Below are positions 17,259 through 28,200 of a DNA stretch of 64,000 nucleotides, piece by piece (the first letter of the stretch is position 1; each line of letters opens with the position of its first letter). The notes beneath the pieces were generated by a model. That model worked only from the letters and a program-made list of their open reading frames with translations, was not told the DNA's origin and made no database searches. The translations under genes and the position numbers were made by a program. The stretch covers positions 1 to 64,000 of the forward strand of contig CAYNRG010000007.1 in the NCBI GenBank assembly GCA_964399545.1, in the 5' to 3' direction. Origin of the DNA: CAYNRG01 sp964399545. GTDB taxonomy: Bacteria > Bacillota_I > Bacilli_A > Erysipelotrichales > Erysipelotrichaceae.

Positions 17259-18523
17259 TGTGATGAATCTTTAATTAATTCGTATGCTTTACGTAAACGG
17301 ATATCATAGGTTAAGTTGCTTTCTTGAATTAATTCTTTCACTTTATCAACTTCCATACTGTATTGATCAGCAATTGATTGGTATTCTTTCGCAATCTCAT
17401 CTTCGGCTACTTCAAGATTTTCTGCTTTTGCAATTGCTTCTAGTACAAGGCGTAGCTTTACTTTCTTCTCAGCATCTATTCCCATTTGTGCACGAAGATC
17501 TTCAATTTTTTGCCCAGTCATTTCAAGGAATGCATTCAAAGAGAATCCTTGTTGTTGAATGCGTTGGCTAAACTCTTGAACAAGTTGATCTGTTTCTTCA
17601 CTAACCATTTCTTCTGGAATATCTACCACTGCATTTTCTACTACTTGAGTAATTAGTTTATCCATCGCTCCATTTTCAGCTTGAACTTTTTTATTTGATT
17701 CTATATCTTTTTTAATATGTGCTTTCAAATCTTCTAACGTTTCAACACTTGGTGCATTAACATCTTTTGCAAAATCATCATTTAATTCAGGCAATTCTTT
17801 TCTGTTAACTTCATGAACTTTTACCTCAAACACTACAGGTGCACCTGCTAAATCTTTTGCATGGTAATCTTCTGGGAAGGTAACTTCTACATTCTTTTGA
17901 TCTCCTGCATTTGTTCCAATTAATTGATCCTCAAATCCTGGAATAAATGATCCTGAACCTAGCTCAAGTTGATGTCCTTGCGCTGCTCCACCTTCAAATT
18001 CAACTCCATCTTTCTTTCCTAAAAAGTCGATAACTAGAGTATCTCCATGCTCAGCACTACCTTCTTTAGCAATCATTTCTACAAAGCGTTGTTGTAAACG
18101 TTTCAATTCTTCTTGAATTTCCTCTTCTTTTACTTCAACTGCTTCTTCTTCATATGATAATCCTTTATAGTCACCTAACTGAACTTCTGGTTTTATAACT
18201 AATACAAATCCAATTTCAGCCTTTTCTTCAGTGAAGCTTTCAATTTTCAATTCTGGTCGCGCTACTGGCCATACATCATGTTCTTTAATTCCTTCTAATA
18301 ATACTTCATTCGCTAAACTTTCAATCGCTTCAATAAATACATTGTTTTGAGATACTTGTTTCTCAACTAAATGTTTAGGTGCTTGACCTTTTCTAAAACC
18401 TGCAATTTCAACATTTTTAGCTAATTTATCAAAAGACTTCTTACAAGCTTCTTGCCATTGTTTCCCTTCAAGAGTTACCTTTAACTCACCTTTTGACTTT
18501 TCGATTATATTCCAACTTGACAT
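17252..18523 (-). CDS. tig: Trigger factor chaperone
   Basis: A 423-aa ribosome-associated chaperone and peptidyl-prolyl isomerase. The ribosome-binding N-terminal domain contains the signature GFRKGQAPKHL. An FKBP domain runs at about residues 155-245 (GDTLVIDFLGKKDGVEFEGG, then FIPGFEDQLIG). A helical C-terminal chaperone domain completes it. Standard length. Located directly upstream of lon, linking nascent-chain folding and turnover. Confidence 0.97.
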   Translation of the reverse strand: MSSWNIIEKSKGELKVTLEGKQWQEACKKSFDKLAKNVEIAGFRKGQAPKHLVEKQVSQNNVFIEAIESLANEVLLEGIKEHDVWPVARPELKIESFTEEKAEIGFVLVIKPEVQLGDYKGLSYEEEAVEVKEEEIQEELKRLQQRFVEMIAKEGSAEHGDTLVIDFLGKKDGVEFEGGAAQGHQLELGSGSFIPGFEDQLIGTNAGDQKNVEVTFPEDYHAKDLAGAPVVFEVKVHEVNRKELPELNDDFAKDVNAPSVETLEDLKAHIKKDIESNKKVQAENGAMDKLITQVVENAVVDIPEEMVSEETDQLVQEFSQRIQQQGFSLNAFLEMTGQKIEDLRAQMGIDAEKKVKLRLVLEAIAKAENLEVAEDEIAKEYQSIADQYSMEVDKVKELIQESNLTYDIRLRKAYELIKDSSQK

Positions 18524-18611
18524 TATTTCTATTTCCTCCTCAATTTCAAAGCCTTTCTATTATATCAAACGATCCTTCACTTTTCAAACCTTTTCATCAA
18601 TTAATATCCTT

Positions 18612-19325
18612 CTAGTTGATATTTAGAAATAGTCTATCTGTCGCTTCTATTTCATAAATTTCTGAAAAGTGCTCCCATTCTGTTTCTCTACCCATCCATA
18701 TCATTAAAGTGTAGATAACAGAGATTGCTACTTTCTTACCTTCTTCCTTCGAATAGCTCAAAGGTAAGTGTTCAAAGCAAACCTTAGACAACAGCGACAT
18801 CGCTAGAGATACAAAAGACGGATCTTCCGAATCAAATCGCTGTTCTATCCACTCTTTTGCTTCTAAGAACCCTGCTGACTCTTCTGGTCGTCTGCAGTCT
18901 TTCGGATTAAACACAATTTTCTTTTCATTTTTTTCAATTTCAATTTCATACCCTATTTCTTGACGAATGCATGAATCAATCAATAAGACTGCTGCATCTG
19001 GGAAAGGTTCCTGTTTTAAATAGTTTACTACGATATCCTCTAATCTCCTCAAATCCATAGCATCCATTTGGTCTACAGCACAAAGTTGTTGATCTTTTGA
19101 ACCTCCTAAATACCTTTCAATTTCCTCTAAATTCAATCGTTTTTCACTATTTCTAGGATTCATTTCTTGAACTTTTAATAAAGCTTCTTGCAATCGGATT
19201 TCCACATCTTTAGGAATATATGGCATTTTCATTTCCATATGAATCAAAGCTCTCGCTTGTTCCAAATCTTTCTCTTCAATTAACTGCTCAATTTCTTCTA
19301 GAATCTCTTGATAATAATTCTCCAT
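18612..19325 (-). CDS. Unknown 237-aa soluble protein (DUF3196-like)
   Basis: I do not recognise a function. The protein is acidic and mainly helical, beginning MENYYQEILEEIEQLIEEKD with heptad-like spacing, and has no signal peptide or membrane segment. The layout recalls DUF3196-type proteins of Mollicutes and Erysipelotrichia, but I cannot confirm this. It starts 28 bases after the stop of the giant coiled-coil gene and likely shares its transcript. The ribosome-binding site (AAGGTG) is close to the ATG and only moderate. Confidence 0.65.
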   Translation of the reverse strand: MENYYQEILEEIEQLIEEKDLEQARALIHMEMKMPYIPKDVEIRLQEALLKVQEMNPRNSEKRLNLEEIERYLGGSKDQQLCAVDQMDAMDLRRLEDIVVNYLKQEPFPDAAVLLIDSCIRQEIGYEIEIEKNEKKIVFNPKDCRRPEESAGFLEAKEWIEQRFDSEDPSFVSLAMSLLSKVCFEHLPLSYSKEEGKKVAISVIYTLMIWMGRETEWEHFSEIYEIEATDRLFLNIN

Positions 19326-19353
19326 ACATCATCACCTTAAACCTTATCAGTCT

Positions 19354-22300
19354 TTACTTCTTTCTTTGTTTTTTCAAAAAATTCATTTTTTTAAAGAACG
19401 TATTCTTCTCATTGATCTCCAACTCTTTTTGAGCAAGACGTTGATTATTCAATTCTTTTTCAAAAATTTCAAATTGTTCCTTTTCATAAATTAATGCTTC
19501 ATCTAGCTCACCTAGTAATCGTTGGTTTCCTTGAATCATTTCTCTTAATTTTTCATTTTCCGCCTTTAATTTATCTTCTCGTTGAAGATATACTTTTTGT
19601 TTTCTTTCCTCTAATTCTTCAAGATATTTTTTTCTTTCAGCCACTTTTCGTTCATAACTTAGTAAAATAGCCTGATTTTCTTGATCTTCAATAAAAGACT
19701 CACTCTCTCTTCTTCTTTGATTTCTTTGATCATTTAGCTCTTTAAATCTTGTTTGAAGTAATTGAATATCCTCCTCCGCTTTTTTTACCATTTCTTGGTA
19801 ATGTGATTTCTGATGTTCAATTTCCTCATCCTGTACTTTCTTTAAATCTTCTTGGTGCTTTCTCATTTTTTCTGCTTGATCTTGACTTTCTTTTTGTAGA
19901 TTACCAATTTCTAATTTATACTGTTCCTCTTTATTCTTTTGGTTCTTTTGGTATTCTTGTAGATATTCTTCATTTCTAGCTTGCTGCGCTTCCATTTGCT
20001 TTTCAAATTCTTCTTGTTCCTTTTTAATTAAGGAGTCTAATTCATCTAATGTCATCTCAAATTTTTCTCCATGCTTAGACTTTTCATTTTCTATGCGTCG
20101 CAACTCTTTTTCAAGAAGAACGTTTTGCTTTCTTTTTTCAGACTCCAATGTCTGTTGTTTTTTCATCAATAGTTTATTGTAAATTTTCTTTTGTTTCTCC
20201 ATTGCAGATGAAACTCTAGCTTTTTCTTCTATTAAAACTTTTTCCTTATTTTCAACTAAAGTGCGTAATTGGCTTTCTTCCAAAATTCTTTTCTCTTCAT
20301 AATCCTGTACATCTGCAACTATTTTTTCTTGAAGAGTTACTATAGCCATTTCCTTCTCTTGAATTTCTTTATCAAGCGAGCTTACTGAGAGGTTTGTTTG
20401 GATTTCTAATTGTTTTACTTTATCCTCTAATTCTAGCTTTCTTTCTTTTAGGCTTGATTCTAGCCCTAAAATCTCATTTTTCACTCCATCAACAGATGCT
20501 TCTAACTCTAATCTTTGTTGATTAAGTTCACCTATTTTCTCGTTCATCTCTTCTTGAATTTGCGATTGAGTTATTTCAGCATTTTCTTCAATTTGTCTAA
20601 TTTCTTGTTCAATTTGCATGAAGTGATTCGACCATTCTTTTTCCATTCTCTCTTGCTCTTGAATTCGAATTTCTTCTTGAAGTTTCTCCTTTTCCTCTAG
20701 CATCTTTATTTTTTCTTCAAACGTTTCTTTTTCTTTTTGTAAATTTTGTTCAAACGTCTCCACCAATTGTTGCTTTTCCTCATGCTTATCACTTATTTGT
20801 TTCTCTAATTGTTCACGATACGCTTCAGCATCCTCATAATACTTTTTCAAAATAGAGTCATTTTGTTTTACACTTTCCCGTATTTCAGCTTCTTGTTGAT
20901 CAATAAATTGCTGTAACGCCAAATTCATTTCTTCTTTAACTTTGTCTAGTTGATTCTTAAATCGTTCATCCCGCGTGCTAATTAAATTTTTACGTTGATT
21001 TTCAACCATTTCCTGCTGATGTTTAAGTTTTTTTAGTTCTTCCTCATACTCCTCTTGCTGAGAGCTGCAAAAACCTCTAGTTGCATCAAGTTTCTCATCT
21101 AACGTAGTAATAATCTGCTCATAATGCTGAATTTCTTTTTTCCGTTCTGTCTCTTTTCGCTCAAAATCCAATCTCATTTTTTCAAGCGTTCGTTTAAATT
21201 GATCCTCTTGGATTTCTAAATTTTTTCGTACTAATCTCTCTTTTGACTCTACTTCCTCTTTGGCCTGTGTTAACTCCATAAGTTGACGTTCGAAGTCTCT
21301 TCTTAGCTCTTCAATTTTTTCCTCAGACAATTGATATATTTTTTGTTTTCTAGCTTCTACTTTCTTTTCTTTTTCTTCATACTTAAGAGCCAGCGCTTCC
21401 TTCTCTTTCTCCCACTGTTTCAAAGATGCTTCTTGCTCTTCAATTAAATTCTGAGTTTCTTTTTCGTATTTTTCCTTAGCCCATCTATTTTCATCAATAA
21501 CTCTTTGATATTCTTCTTCTAAAACCTTTTTCTCAGCTAAAAGAGTTTCTTCTTCCTTCTGTACCTTTTCTTGAATTGCTGAAATTTCACGATCTAATTT
21601 CATTTTTAAATTTTTTCGCGACAATTCATATTCTGTCTCTATAGATGATTTTCGCACCGCTTGTTGATCTTCCAACTTTAAAACAACCAGTTCGATGGCT
21701 TCTTGTTGTTGTTTTAGCTCCTCGCTTAATTCTTGCTTAAACTTCTCTAGTTTTTCAGCCTCTTCTTGCTCATTTTCTTGATATTGACTAAAAAGTTGTT
21801 CTACAACTTCTTCTTCTTTCACAATTTCTAGCTTCTTTTGATCAATTTTTTCTTCAAATTCCGCCATTGTCATTAAGTGTTTCTCAACTAATCGAGAAGA
21901 TTTTTTAGTAAACTCACTTTTTTCATTTTCCATTGAAATTCGAACTTGCGATATTTTATCTTCTAATTCTTTCTTCTCTTTTTCAAGCAAAAATACTTCA
22001 TTCTTCTCTTCAGCTATTCTTTTTGTGATTTCGTCTTTAAATCTTTCTTCATTTTCCACAATTTGAGATCGAACAGTTTCAATGCTTTGCTCTAGTTCCG
22101 CTAATTTTGATTGCAAATGATTTTTTTCATTTTTTAGTTTTTCGCGATTTTTCTCTTTCTCAAACTCTTGAATTTTCCTTAAATTTTCTTGCTTTTCAAA
22201 TTCTTTTCTCTTCTCTAATTCTGCTTGTTCTTTCTCAGCTTCTACAATTGCCAATAATTCCATTTTTTCTTTAGAGAACTGCTCTTGAATGGCTTTAAGG

Positions 22301-24261
22301 TTTATCTCTAGTTCTTCACAGACTTTACTTTTATGCTCCATCATCATCTTCATCTGTTCTTGATGCTGTTGTTCTAACTCTGCTTTTCTTCTTTCCAAAT
22401 CTTTTTGTAACTCTTTACTTTTTTCCTCATACTTATTTGAATACACTAAGATGTTCTGTTGGTGTAAAGTTTCGAGTTCGCTTCGATCTTGTTGCAAAGA
22501 TTGGAGTGCTTGATGATGATTTTTCAACAAAGTTTCTTTTTCAGATTGTAAATTAAACACTTTCTCTTCTTTTGCTTTAAGCTCTTCTTGCTTATTAATT
22601 AGTTCCATTTGATGAAGATGCAACTGTTGCTGTGTTTTTTGACGATATTCTTCCTTTTCTTGATTATCTTTTTCAATAAAAGCCTCAAATTGCCGCCTTA
22701 CCTCTTGAACAATGTTTTGTTGGTTTTGTAAGTTTTTCTCACTTTCTTTTACTTTTAGTGAAATCTCCTCTTTTTTCTCCGAAAACTCTTTTTCTATTTC
22801 TTGTAACTTCAGTCTAAGATTCTCTTGATTTCTTAAAAATTCTTCATGGAGCATTTTCGTTTCACTCTCATGATTTTTTTCTTGTTGTTGTCGTTCTGCT
22901 TGTAAAACAAGAATTTCTTCTTGCACTTTATTAATCTCTTCTACATGTTGATTCTTAAAATCAATATTTTTTTCTTCAATCCTCTGTTTTTCTAAAAAGA
23001 ATTTTTCTTCCTCTCGATGCAATTGACTACGCTTAAGCTGAATTTCATTTTTTATCTTTTGATCCTGCTGCCGAGACAGCTTGGCATACTCATCATGCAT
23101 TTGATTTAACGTTTTCTTGAACTCTTCCTCAGTTTGTTGTAAAGCAGTTGCCAATTCTTGTTCATATTCCTTTAATTCTTGTGCATTTTTACTAATCCAC
23201 AATTCCATATCTCTTTTTTCTTCTTCACGAATATTTTTAAAACGATCCAAGTCTTCATGATACAAATTCTCTTCATTAGCTAACTGTTGGCTCAATGCAT
23301 CAATTTTCTGGATATACTTTGTAACTTCTTGATTTAATATATTTGTTTTATTTTGATATTCTTTTTCTAAAAACTTCAATTCCTCTTGTGCTTGGCGATT
23401 TGCTTCTTTCAATTTTCTGTTTAATTGCTTTTCTTCTACCTGTAAATCACGAAGAATTTGGCGTCGTTGTTTCAATAAAATCTCATTTTCTTCAACATGT
23501 TGATTATATTCCTCTTGAATTTTATTTTCTTTAGCTGTAATAGATAGCCGTTGCTCTTCTAAATTTTTTCGATATTCTTCTTGTAGCTCTTGAATTTTTT
23601 GAACAGAGTGGTCATATTCTAACTTTCCTTCATCTACCAAATTAGCCAATTTCTTTCTTTCTTGATCTACTTGTTGATGCAATTCTACAGCGTACAAATC
23701 ATACTCTTTCCATTGTTGTTCCAACTTTTGCTTATTAGCAAGGTAGGTTTTCTGAATTTCCTCTTGAATATCTTCCTGTTCTTTTGCAGACTCTTGCTCT
23801 TTCAATTCATGCTTTTTTTCAAAATCTGAATTCATTGAAAATAGCGCCTCTTTTTGAGCCAACTCTTTTTCAGTTATTTTCTTTTGATACCTTTTTTTCA
23901 ATTGTTCTTTCTTACTTTGAGCATCTTTATCCACTACCTTCTTTGATTTGGTGTGCTTTTCTTTTTCAAAATTACTTGAATTTTCTAATTTTTCGCGCTG
24001 ATCATGTACTTTTTCAATGTCATGAACTTTTTTTGCTTGCTCTTCTTTCAGTTCCGATTTTTTCAATTCAATATCATCTCGAGTGGATTGCAAGGTTAAG
24101 CTTTGCTCTTTCGAAGCACGATCAGATAATATTTGAGAATGTTCAATTTTATCCTTTAACTCGCGAATATTCTTCTTTTTCTCTTGAATCTTTTCTTCAA
24201 TTTGATGAGGTTTTAATCCTTCACTCTCATCTTGTTGGTTAAAAAAATTAAATCTAATCAT
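19354..24261 (-). CDS. Giant cytoplasmic coiled-coil protein of unknown function
   Basis: A protein of about 1635 residues, almost entirely charged heptad-like sequence rich in E, K, Q and L. The short non-coil head is MIRFNFFNQQDESEG and the tail is strongly basic (FFKKMNFLKKQRKK). No Walker motifs, signal peptide, membrane helix or known globular domain is visible, so it is not an SMC or Rad50 ATPase. A single continuous coil of this length would span roughly 0.2 micrometre, suggesting a structural or cytoskeletal role like bacterial filament-forming coiled-coil proteins; that is inference. The start is placed at the ATG at 24259-24261 because GAGGAG lies 8 bases upstream, whereas a GTG two codons earlier is too close to it. 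Confidence 0.9.
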   Translation of the reverse strand: MIRFNFFNQQDESEGLKPHQIEEKIQEKKKNIRELKDKIEHSQILSDRASKEQSLTLQSTRDDIELKKSELKEEQAKKVHDIEKVHDQREKLENSSNFEKEKHTKSKKVVDKDAQSKKEQLKKRYQKKITEKELAQKEALFSMNSDFEKKHELKEQESAKEQEDIQEEIQKTYLANKQKLEQQWKEYDLYAVELHQQVDQERKKLANLVDEGKLEYDHSVQKIQELQEEYRKNLEEQRLSITAKENKIQEEYNQHVEENEILLKQRRQILRDLQVEEKQLNRKLKEANRQAQEELKFLEKEYQNKTNILNQEVTKYIQKIDALSQQLANEENLYHEDLDRFKNIREEEKRDMELWISKNAQELKEYEQELATALQQTEEEFKKTLNQMHDEYAKLSRQQDQKIKNEIQLKRSQLHREEEKFFLEKQRIEEKNIDFKNQHVEEINKVQEEILVLQAERQQQEKNHESETKMLHEEFLRNQENLRLKLQEIEKEFSEKKEEISLKVKESEKNLQNQQNIVQEVRRQFEAFIEKDNQEKEEYRQKTQQQLHLHQMELINKQEELKAKEEKVFNLQSEKETLLKNHHQALQSLQQDRSELETLHQQNILVYSNKYEEKSKELQKDLERRKAELEQQHQEQMKMMMEHKSKVCEELEINLKAIQEQFSKEKMELLAIVEAEKEQAELEKRKEFEKQENLRKIQEFEKEKNREKLKNEKNHLQSKLAELEQSIETVRSQIVENEERFKDEITKRIAEEKNEVFLLEKEKKELEDKISQVRISMENEKSEFTKKSSRLVEKHLMTMAEFEEKIDQKKLEIVKEEEVVEQLFSQYQENEQEEAEKLEKFKQELSEELKQQQEAIELVVLKLEDQQAVRKSSIETEYELSRKNLKMKLDREISAIQEKVQKEEETLLAEKKVLEEEYQRVIDENRWAKEKYEKETQNLIEEQEASLKQWEKEKEALALKYEEKEKKVEARKQKIYQLSEEKIEELRRDFERQLMELTQAKEEVESKERLVRKNLEIQEDQFKRTLEKMRLDFERKETERKKEIQHYEQIITTLDEKLDATRGFCSSQQEEYEEELKKLKHQQEMVENQRKNLISTRDERFKNQLDKVKEEMNLALQQFIDQQEAEIRESVKQNDSILKKYYEDAEAYREQLEKQISDKHEEKQQLVETFEQNLQKEKETFEEKIKMLEEKEKLQEEIRIQEQERMEKEWSNHFMQIEQEIRQIEENAEITQSQIQEEMNEKIGELNQQRLELEASVDGVKNEILGLESSLKERKLELEDKVKQLEIQTNLSVSSLDKEIQEKEMAIVTLQEKIVADVQDYEEKRILEESQLRTLVENKEKVLIEEKARVSSAMEKQKKIYNKLLMKKQQTLESEKRKQNVLLEKELRRIENEKSKHGEKFEMTLDELDSLIKKEQEEFEKQMEAQQARNEEYLQEYQKNQKNKEEQYKLEIGNLQKESQDQAEKMRKHQEDLKKVQDEEIEHQKSHYQEMVKKAEEDIQLLQTRFKELNDQRNQRRRESESFIEDQENQAILLSYERKVAERKKYLEELEERKQKVYLQREDKLKAENEKLREMIQGNQRLLGELDEALIYEKEQFEIFEKELNNQRLAQKELEINEKNTFFKKMNFLKKQRKK

Positions 24262-24295
24262 ATGCACTCACTCCTCTATTCCATCTTATCCTTTA

Positions 24296-24324
24296 ATTAT
24301 AATATAAAAGCCCCTTTAAAACAA
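24296..24324 (-). promoter_or_regulatory. Candidate promoter for the coiled-coil gene
   Basis: Minus strand TATAAT (24296-24301) with TTGTTT (24319-24324) 17 bases upstream. The -35 box would lie inside the upstream sortase terminator. A consensus -10 and optimal spacing are seen; activity is inferred. Confidence 0.45.
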
Positions 24325-24342
24325 TAAAGGGGCTTTTAATTT
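24305..24342 (-). terminator. Rho-independent terminator after the sortase gene
   Basis: A strong inverted repeat AAAAGCCCCTTT / AAAGGGGCTTTT with an 8-base loop and flanking A/T tracts. It could work in both directions, but only minus-strand genes surround it. Confidence 0.85.
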
Positions 24343-24358
24343 CACAAATTATTTTATG

Positions 24359-25135
24359 CTAGTTTGAAATAGGTGTTCTTGAAATTTCTTTCGCGATAAC
24401 AATCAGTCTTAAATCCGAACGATTTCTAACACATGTCTGTAAAGTAATCCATTTATCTTCAATCGTTAACTCTTCATCAATCGTATAGAATGACTTTTTA
24501 TCTACCGTTGCCATATACTTATCGAAATATTCTTGATTAGCATTTGTATGTTCATCTTGAATCTCTGTATCAAAATTCGTATAAAAATACCTTAAATCTG
24601 CATTTCCCATTTCATAAAAGAAGACTCTCGCTATTCTATACTCTCTAATTTCATCTTCAACGATTAGTTTTACGATTTGATTTTCTTCGTAATTTTCTTC
24701 ATCTCTTAACTCATGCAATGGGCCGAATACTCGTGTTTCATCAGCATATACATAATGTCCATAAATTACAAGATTTTGATCATCTAAGCTATTCCGATAG
24801 TCCATGAAAGCTGCACCATTTGAATTTTTATATAAATCCCATGATAAATCTAAGTATTTATCATTATCTCCTGCTTGAACTACCCTTTGCTCAACAAGTC
24901 CACTATCAAACACTAATTCTCCTATATATTCTTTATTAATTTCTTTCTTTTCTGCAAAAGATAATTGATCATTTGCACCTTCTACATAATTTTCATCTAT
25001 CTCAGGAGTTTGAGTTACCTCTAGTGTATCATCTTGTTTTGATTTTGGTAAAGTATCTACCAATAATGTTCCTGCTACAACTAAAGATGCCAAAATTCCT
25101 AGCGCAATTGCTATATATACTAGCTTTTTCTTCAT
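24359..25135 (-). CDS. Class B-like sortase
   Basis: A membrane-anchored transpeptidase with an N-terminal transmembrane segment (KKKLVYIAIALGILASLVVAG) and an extracellular catalytic domain. Catalytic His lies in NLVIYGHYV, Cys in ITLQTCV and Arg in NRSDLRLIVIAKE. The pattern around His and the FGPLHELRD segment fit class B more than class A. Start is set at MKKKLVY (ATG at 25133-25135) because GGAGG lies 7 bases upstream and the longer frame would translate that site as MKFGGNN. No substrate with a clear LPXTG or NPQTN signal was found in the window, and no pilin neighbours exist, so its target is unknown. Confidence 0.85.
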   Translation of the reverse strand: MKKKLVYIAIALGILASLVVAGTLLVDTLPKSKQDDTLEVTQTPEIDENYVEGANDQLSFAEKKEINKEYIGELVFDSGLVEQRVVQAGDNDKYLDLSWDLYKNSNGAAFMDYRNSLDDQNLVIYGHYVYADETRVFGPLHELRDEENYEENQIVKLIVEDEIREYRIARVFFYEMGNADLRYFYTNFDTEIQDEHTNANQEYFDKYMATVDKKSFYTIDEELTIEDKWITLQTCVRNRSDLRLIVIAKEISRTPISN

Positions 25136-25269
25136 GTTATTTCCTCCAAACTTCATTCATAATATCACTTTTTTGAACTTCATTCAATTGATTTACAACA
25201 TTCTAATAGTTTTAGCCCTATCAATTTCTAATCTTTAGCTAAAACTCTCTTCTTGTTAAGTTTTTTAAC

Positions 25270-28200
25270 TTACTCAAACAAAGACATTTGATTTTCTTCT
25301 TGAAGACCTTCTAATGTTCCGAGTAAATCTAATTTTTTTAACAAAGAGTGAGAACACAGGGTTCTTCCTTGTAAATCCTGCTTTGATAAAAATTCACCTT
25401 TTTTCCTAGCTTCTACAATTGACTTGGCCACATTTTCCCCTAGTCCATCTACTGTGATAAATGGTGGAATAATTACCTTTAAGTTATCTTTCTCTACTCT
25501 AAACTCTGTAGCTTCTGATTTATAGAGATCAATATTCCCTATTTTATATCCTCGTGCATATAGTTCTAAACAAACTTCAAGGCAGTTATATACCGCTTCT
25601 TCTTTTTTACTTACTGTATGCTTTGTTTCGTAATTATTTCTCCTTACACGAATATCTTCCATACGTGCCTTTATAGATTCAATGCCTTTTGTCATTGTCT
25701 CAATTTCATAAGCGTCACATCGTAAAGAAAAATAAGAAATATAGTACCAATGAGGATGATGTACTTTAAACCAAGCAATTCGGATAGCCATAATTACATA
25801 AGCAACAGCATGGGCCTTAGGGAACATATACTTGATTTTTTTACAACTATCAATATACCAACTTGGAACTTGATGCTCCATCATTGCCGTTTCCCAAGCT
25901 TCAGTCAATCCTTTTCCTTTACGAACACTTTCCATAATAGTAAAAGCCAATTTAGGATCTAAATTTTTATTCAATAAATAGGTCATAATATCATCTCGAC
26001 ATCCTATAACTTCTTGTAAAGGAAGCCCTTGTTTAACCATAGGTTCTGCATTATTTAACCAAACATCCGTTCCATGAGATAGCCCTGAAATAATAATTAA
26101 GTCACTAAAGCAAGTCGGTTTTGTAATTTCTAAAATTCCACGCACAAAATTCGTTCCAAATTCTGGAATCCCTAGCGCTCCTGTCTTCTCAGAAAAATGT
26201 TTTGTATCAGCATTTAGCGCATCAACTGTTGAAAATAAACTCATAACTTTTTCATCATTCATAGGAATTGTTCTAGGATCAATGCCAGAAATTGTCTGTA
26301 GTAGTCGCATGGCAGTTGGATCAACATGTCCTAAAATATCAAATTTAAGGACATTATCATGAATATCATGGAAGTCAAAGTGTGTTGTTTTCCATGTTGA
26401 TGAAGGGTCATTAGCCGGAAATTGAACAGGTGTAAAATCTGTAACTTCCATATCATGAGGTATTACGATAATTCCTCCTGGATGCTGTCCTGTTGTCCTT
26501 TTTACTCCTGTACACCCTAAAGCTAGCCTTTCTTTCTGAATCCTTTTCATCGGAGGTAAATTCATTTCCTCACAATATCCTGTCACATAACCAAAAGCAG
26601 TTTTTTCTTGAACGGTTCCAATTGTTCCAGCTCTAAAAACATGCTCTTCACCAAATACTTCTTTTGTGAATAAATGTGCTTTTTCTTGATATTCTCCAGA
26701 AAAGTTTAAATCAATATCTGGAACTTTATCTCCTTCAAAACCTAAAAATGTTTCAAACGGAATATTTTGCCCTTCTCCACGCATCGTAGATTGACATTCC
26801 GGGCATTCTTTTGAAGGTAAATCAAAACCTGAAGAAATCACCTTTGCATCCACAAATTCATTATATTGACATGTTGGACAAATATAATGCGGTTCTAATG
26901 GATTAACTTCGGTAATTCCACTCATTGTAGCCGCAAAAGAGGAACCTACAGATCCCCTTGAACCCACAAGATATCCATCATCATTACTTCTCTTTACTAA
27001 TAAATGGGAAATGTAATAGATTACTCCATATCCATTCCCAATGATACTATTCAATTCTTTTTCTAATCGTTGTTCCACAATTTCTGGCAAAATTTCACCA
27101 TATGTGCTATGTGCTGTCTCATAGCAAATAGATCGAAGTTTTTCATCTGCTCCTTCAACCATCGGTGGATATAGTCCCTTGGGAACTGGTAAGCATTGTT
27201 CAATTTGATTCGCTATCATTTGCGAGTTATCTACAACAAGTTCTTTAATTAATTTGTCATTCTCTAACCAAGAAAAACTATTCATCATCTCAATTGTAGT
27301 CCGAAAGTGTTGCTCAGGTGTCTTCATAGCTAACCTTACTTCTTCTTTGTATGAGTATAAAGGATGCCGTACACCACCTACCCCCTGTGTTTGGATATAA
27401 ATATCACGATATATTTTTTCTTCGGGATCACAATAATGAACATCACCCGTTGCAACAACAATTTTACCTAAAGCTTTTGCAGTCTTTATAATTCTCTGAA
27501 AAACTAAAATTAATCGTTCTTTGTTAGGGACTGTCCCTTTTTGAACTAAGTACAGCACATTTTCTAATGGTTGTACCTCAATGTAATCATAGAAATTCAT
27601 TGCTTTCTCTAGTTCGTGCTGCCCCTTGTTTAAAGCAGCCTCAAACACTTCTCCATTGGAACAAGCAGACCCGATAAGTAAATTTTCTCGATACTGATCT
27701 ACATCTTCTCTAAAAATTCGGGGTTCTGCCAGAAATTCACTACCTCTGCTTCGAAAAACGGCTAAAGTTTTTGTGTTTGATTTTGTTACTAATTCATAAA
27801 TTGCTTTTAACCCCTTTTGATTTTTAGCAAGAATACACAGATGTGAACTTCGAGCTTTTACAAAAGCTTGACTATCTTGAAGTTTTTGTAAATCTATTAA
27901 GCTTTTCGCTCCTTTTTCTTTAGATTCTGCTAACATCGCAATAAATACATCTGCTAAAACATTCGCATCATAATCAGCGCGATGAGCTACTTCTTCATCA
28001 TAAGGAATTCTATACAGACGAGCGATATTCCCTAACCGATACGTTCGTCTATCTGTATGTAGTGCTCGTGCTAAATCAAGCGTATCAATCACTGCATTCT
28101 CTAAAGCAGGTTTCCCCAATCGATTCAATTCTTCATTTAAAAACCCCATATCAAATCTAGCATTATGAGCCACTAAAACTCGATTTCCTAACCACTCTAC

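Noticed and set aside
23784..24242. A 152-codon plus-strand open frame opposite the coiled-coil gene.
   Set aside because: It is the antisense of a Glu/Lys/Gln-rich gene, which lacks stop codons by composition. It is rich in F, L and S with no coherent domain or ribosome-binding site.
19354..24261. The coiled-coil protein as an SMC/Rad50-type ATPase, since smc often follows rnc in Bacillota.
   Set aside because: No Walker A, Walker B or ABC signature is seen at either end, and there is no hinge-like glycine-rich centre.
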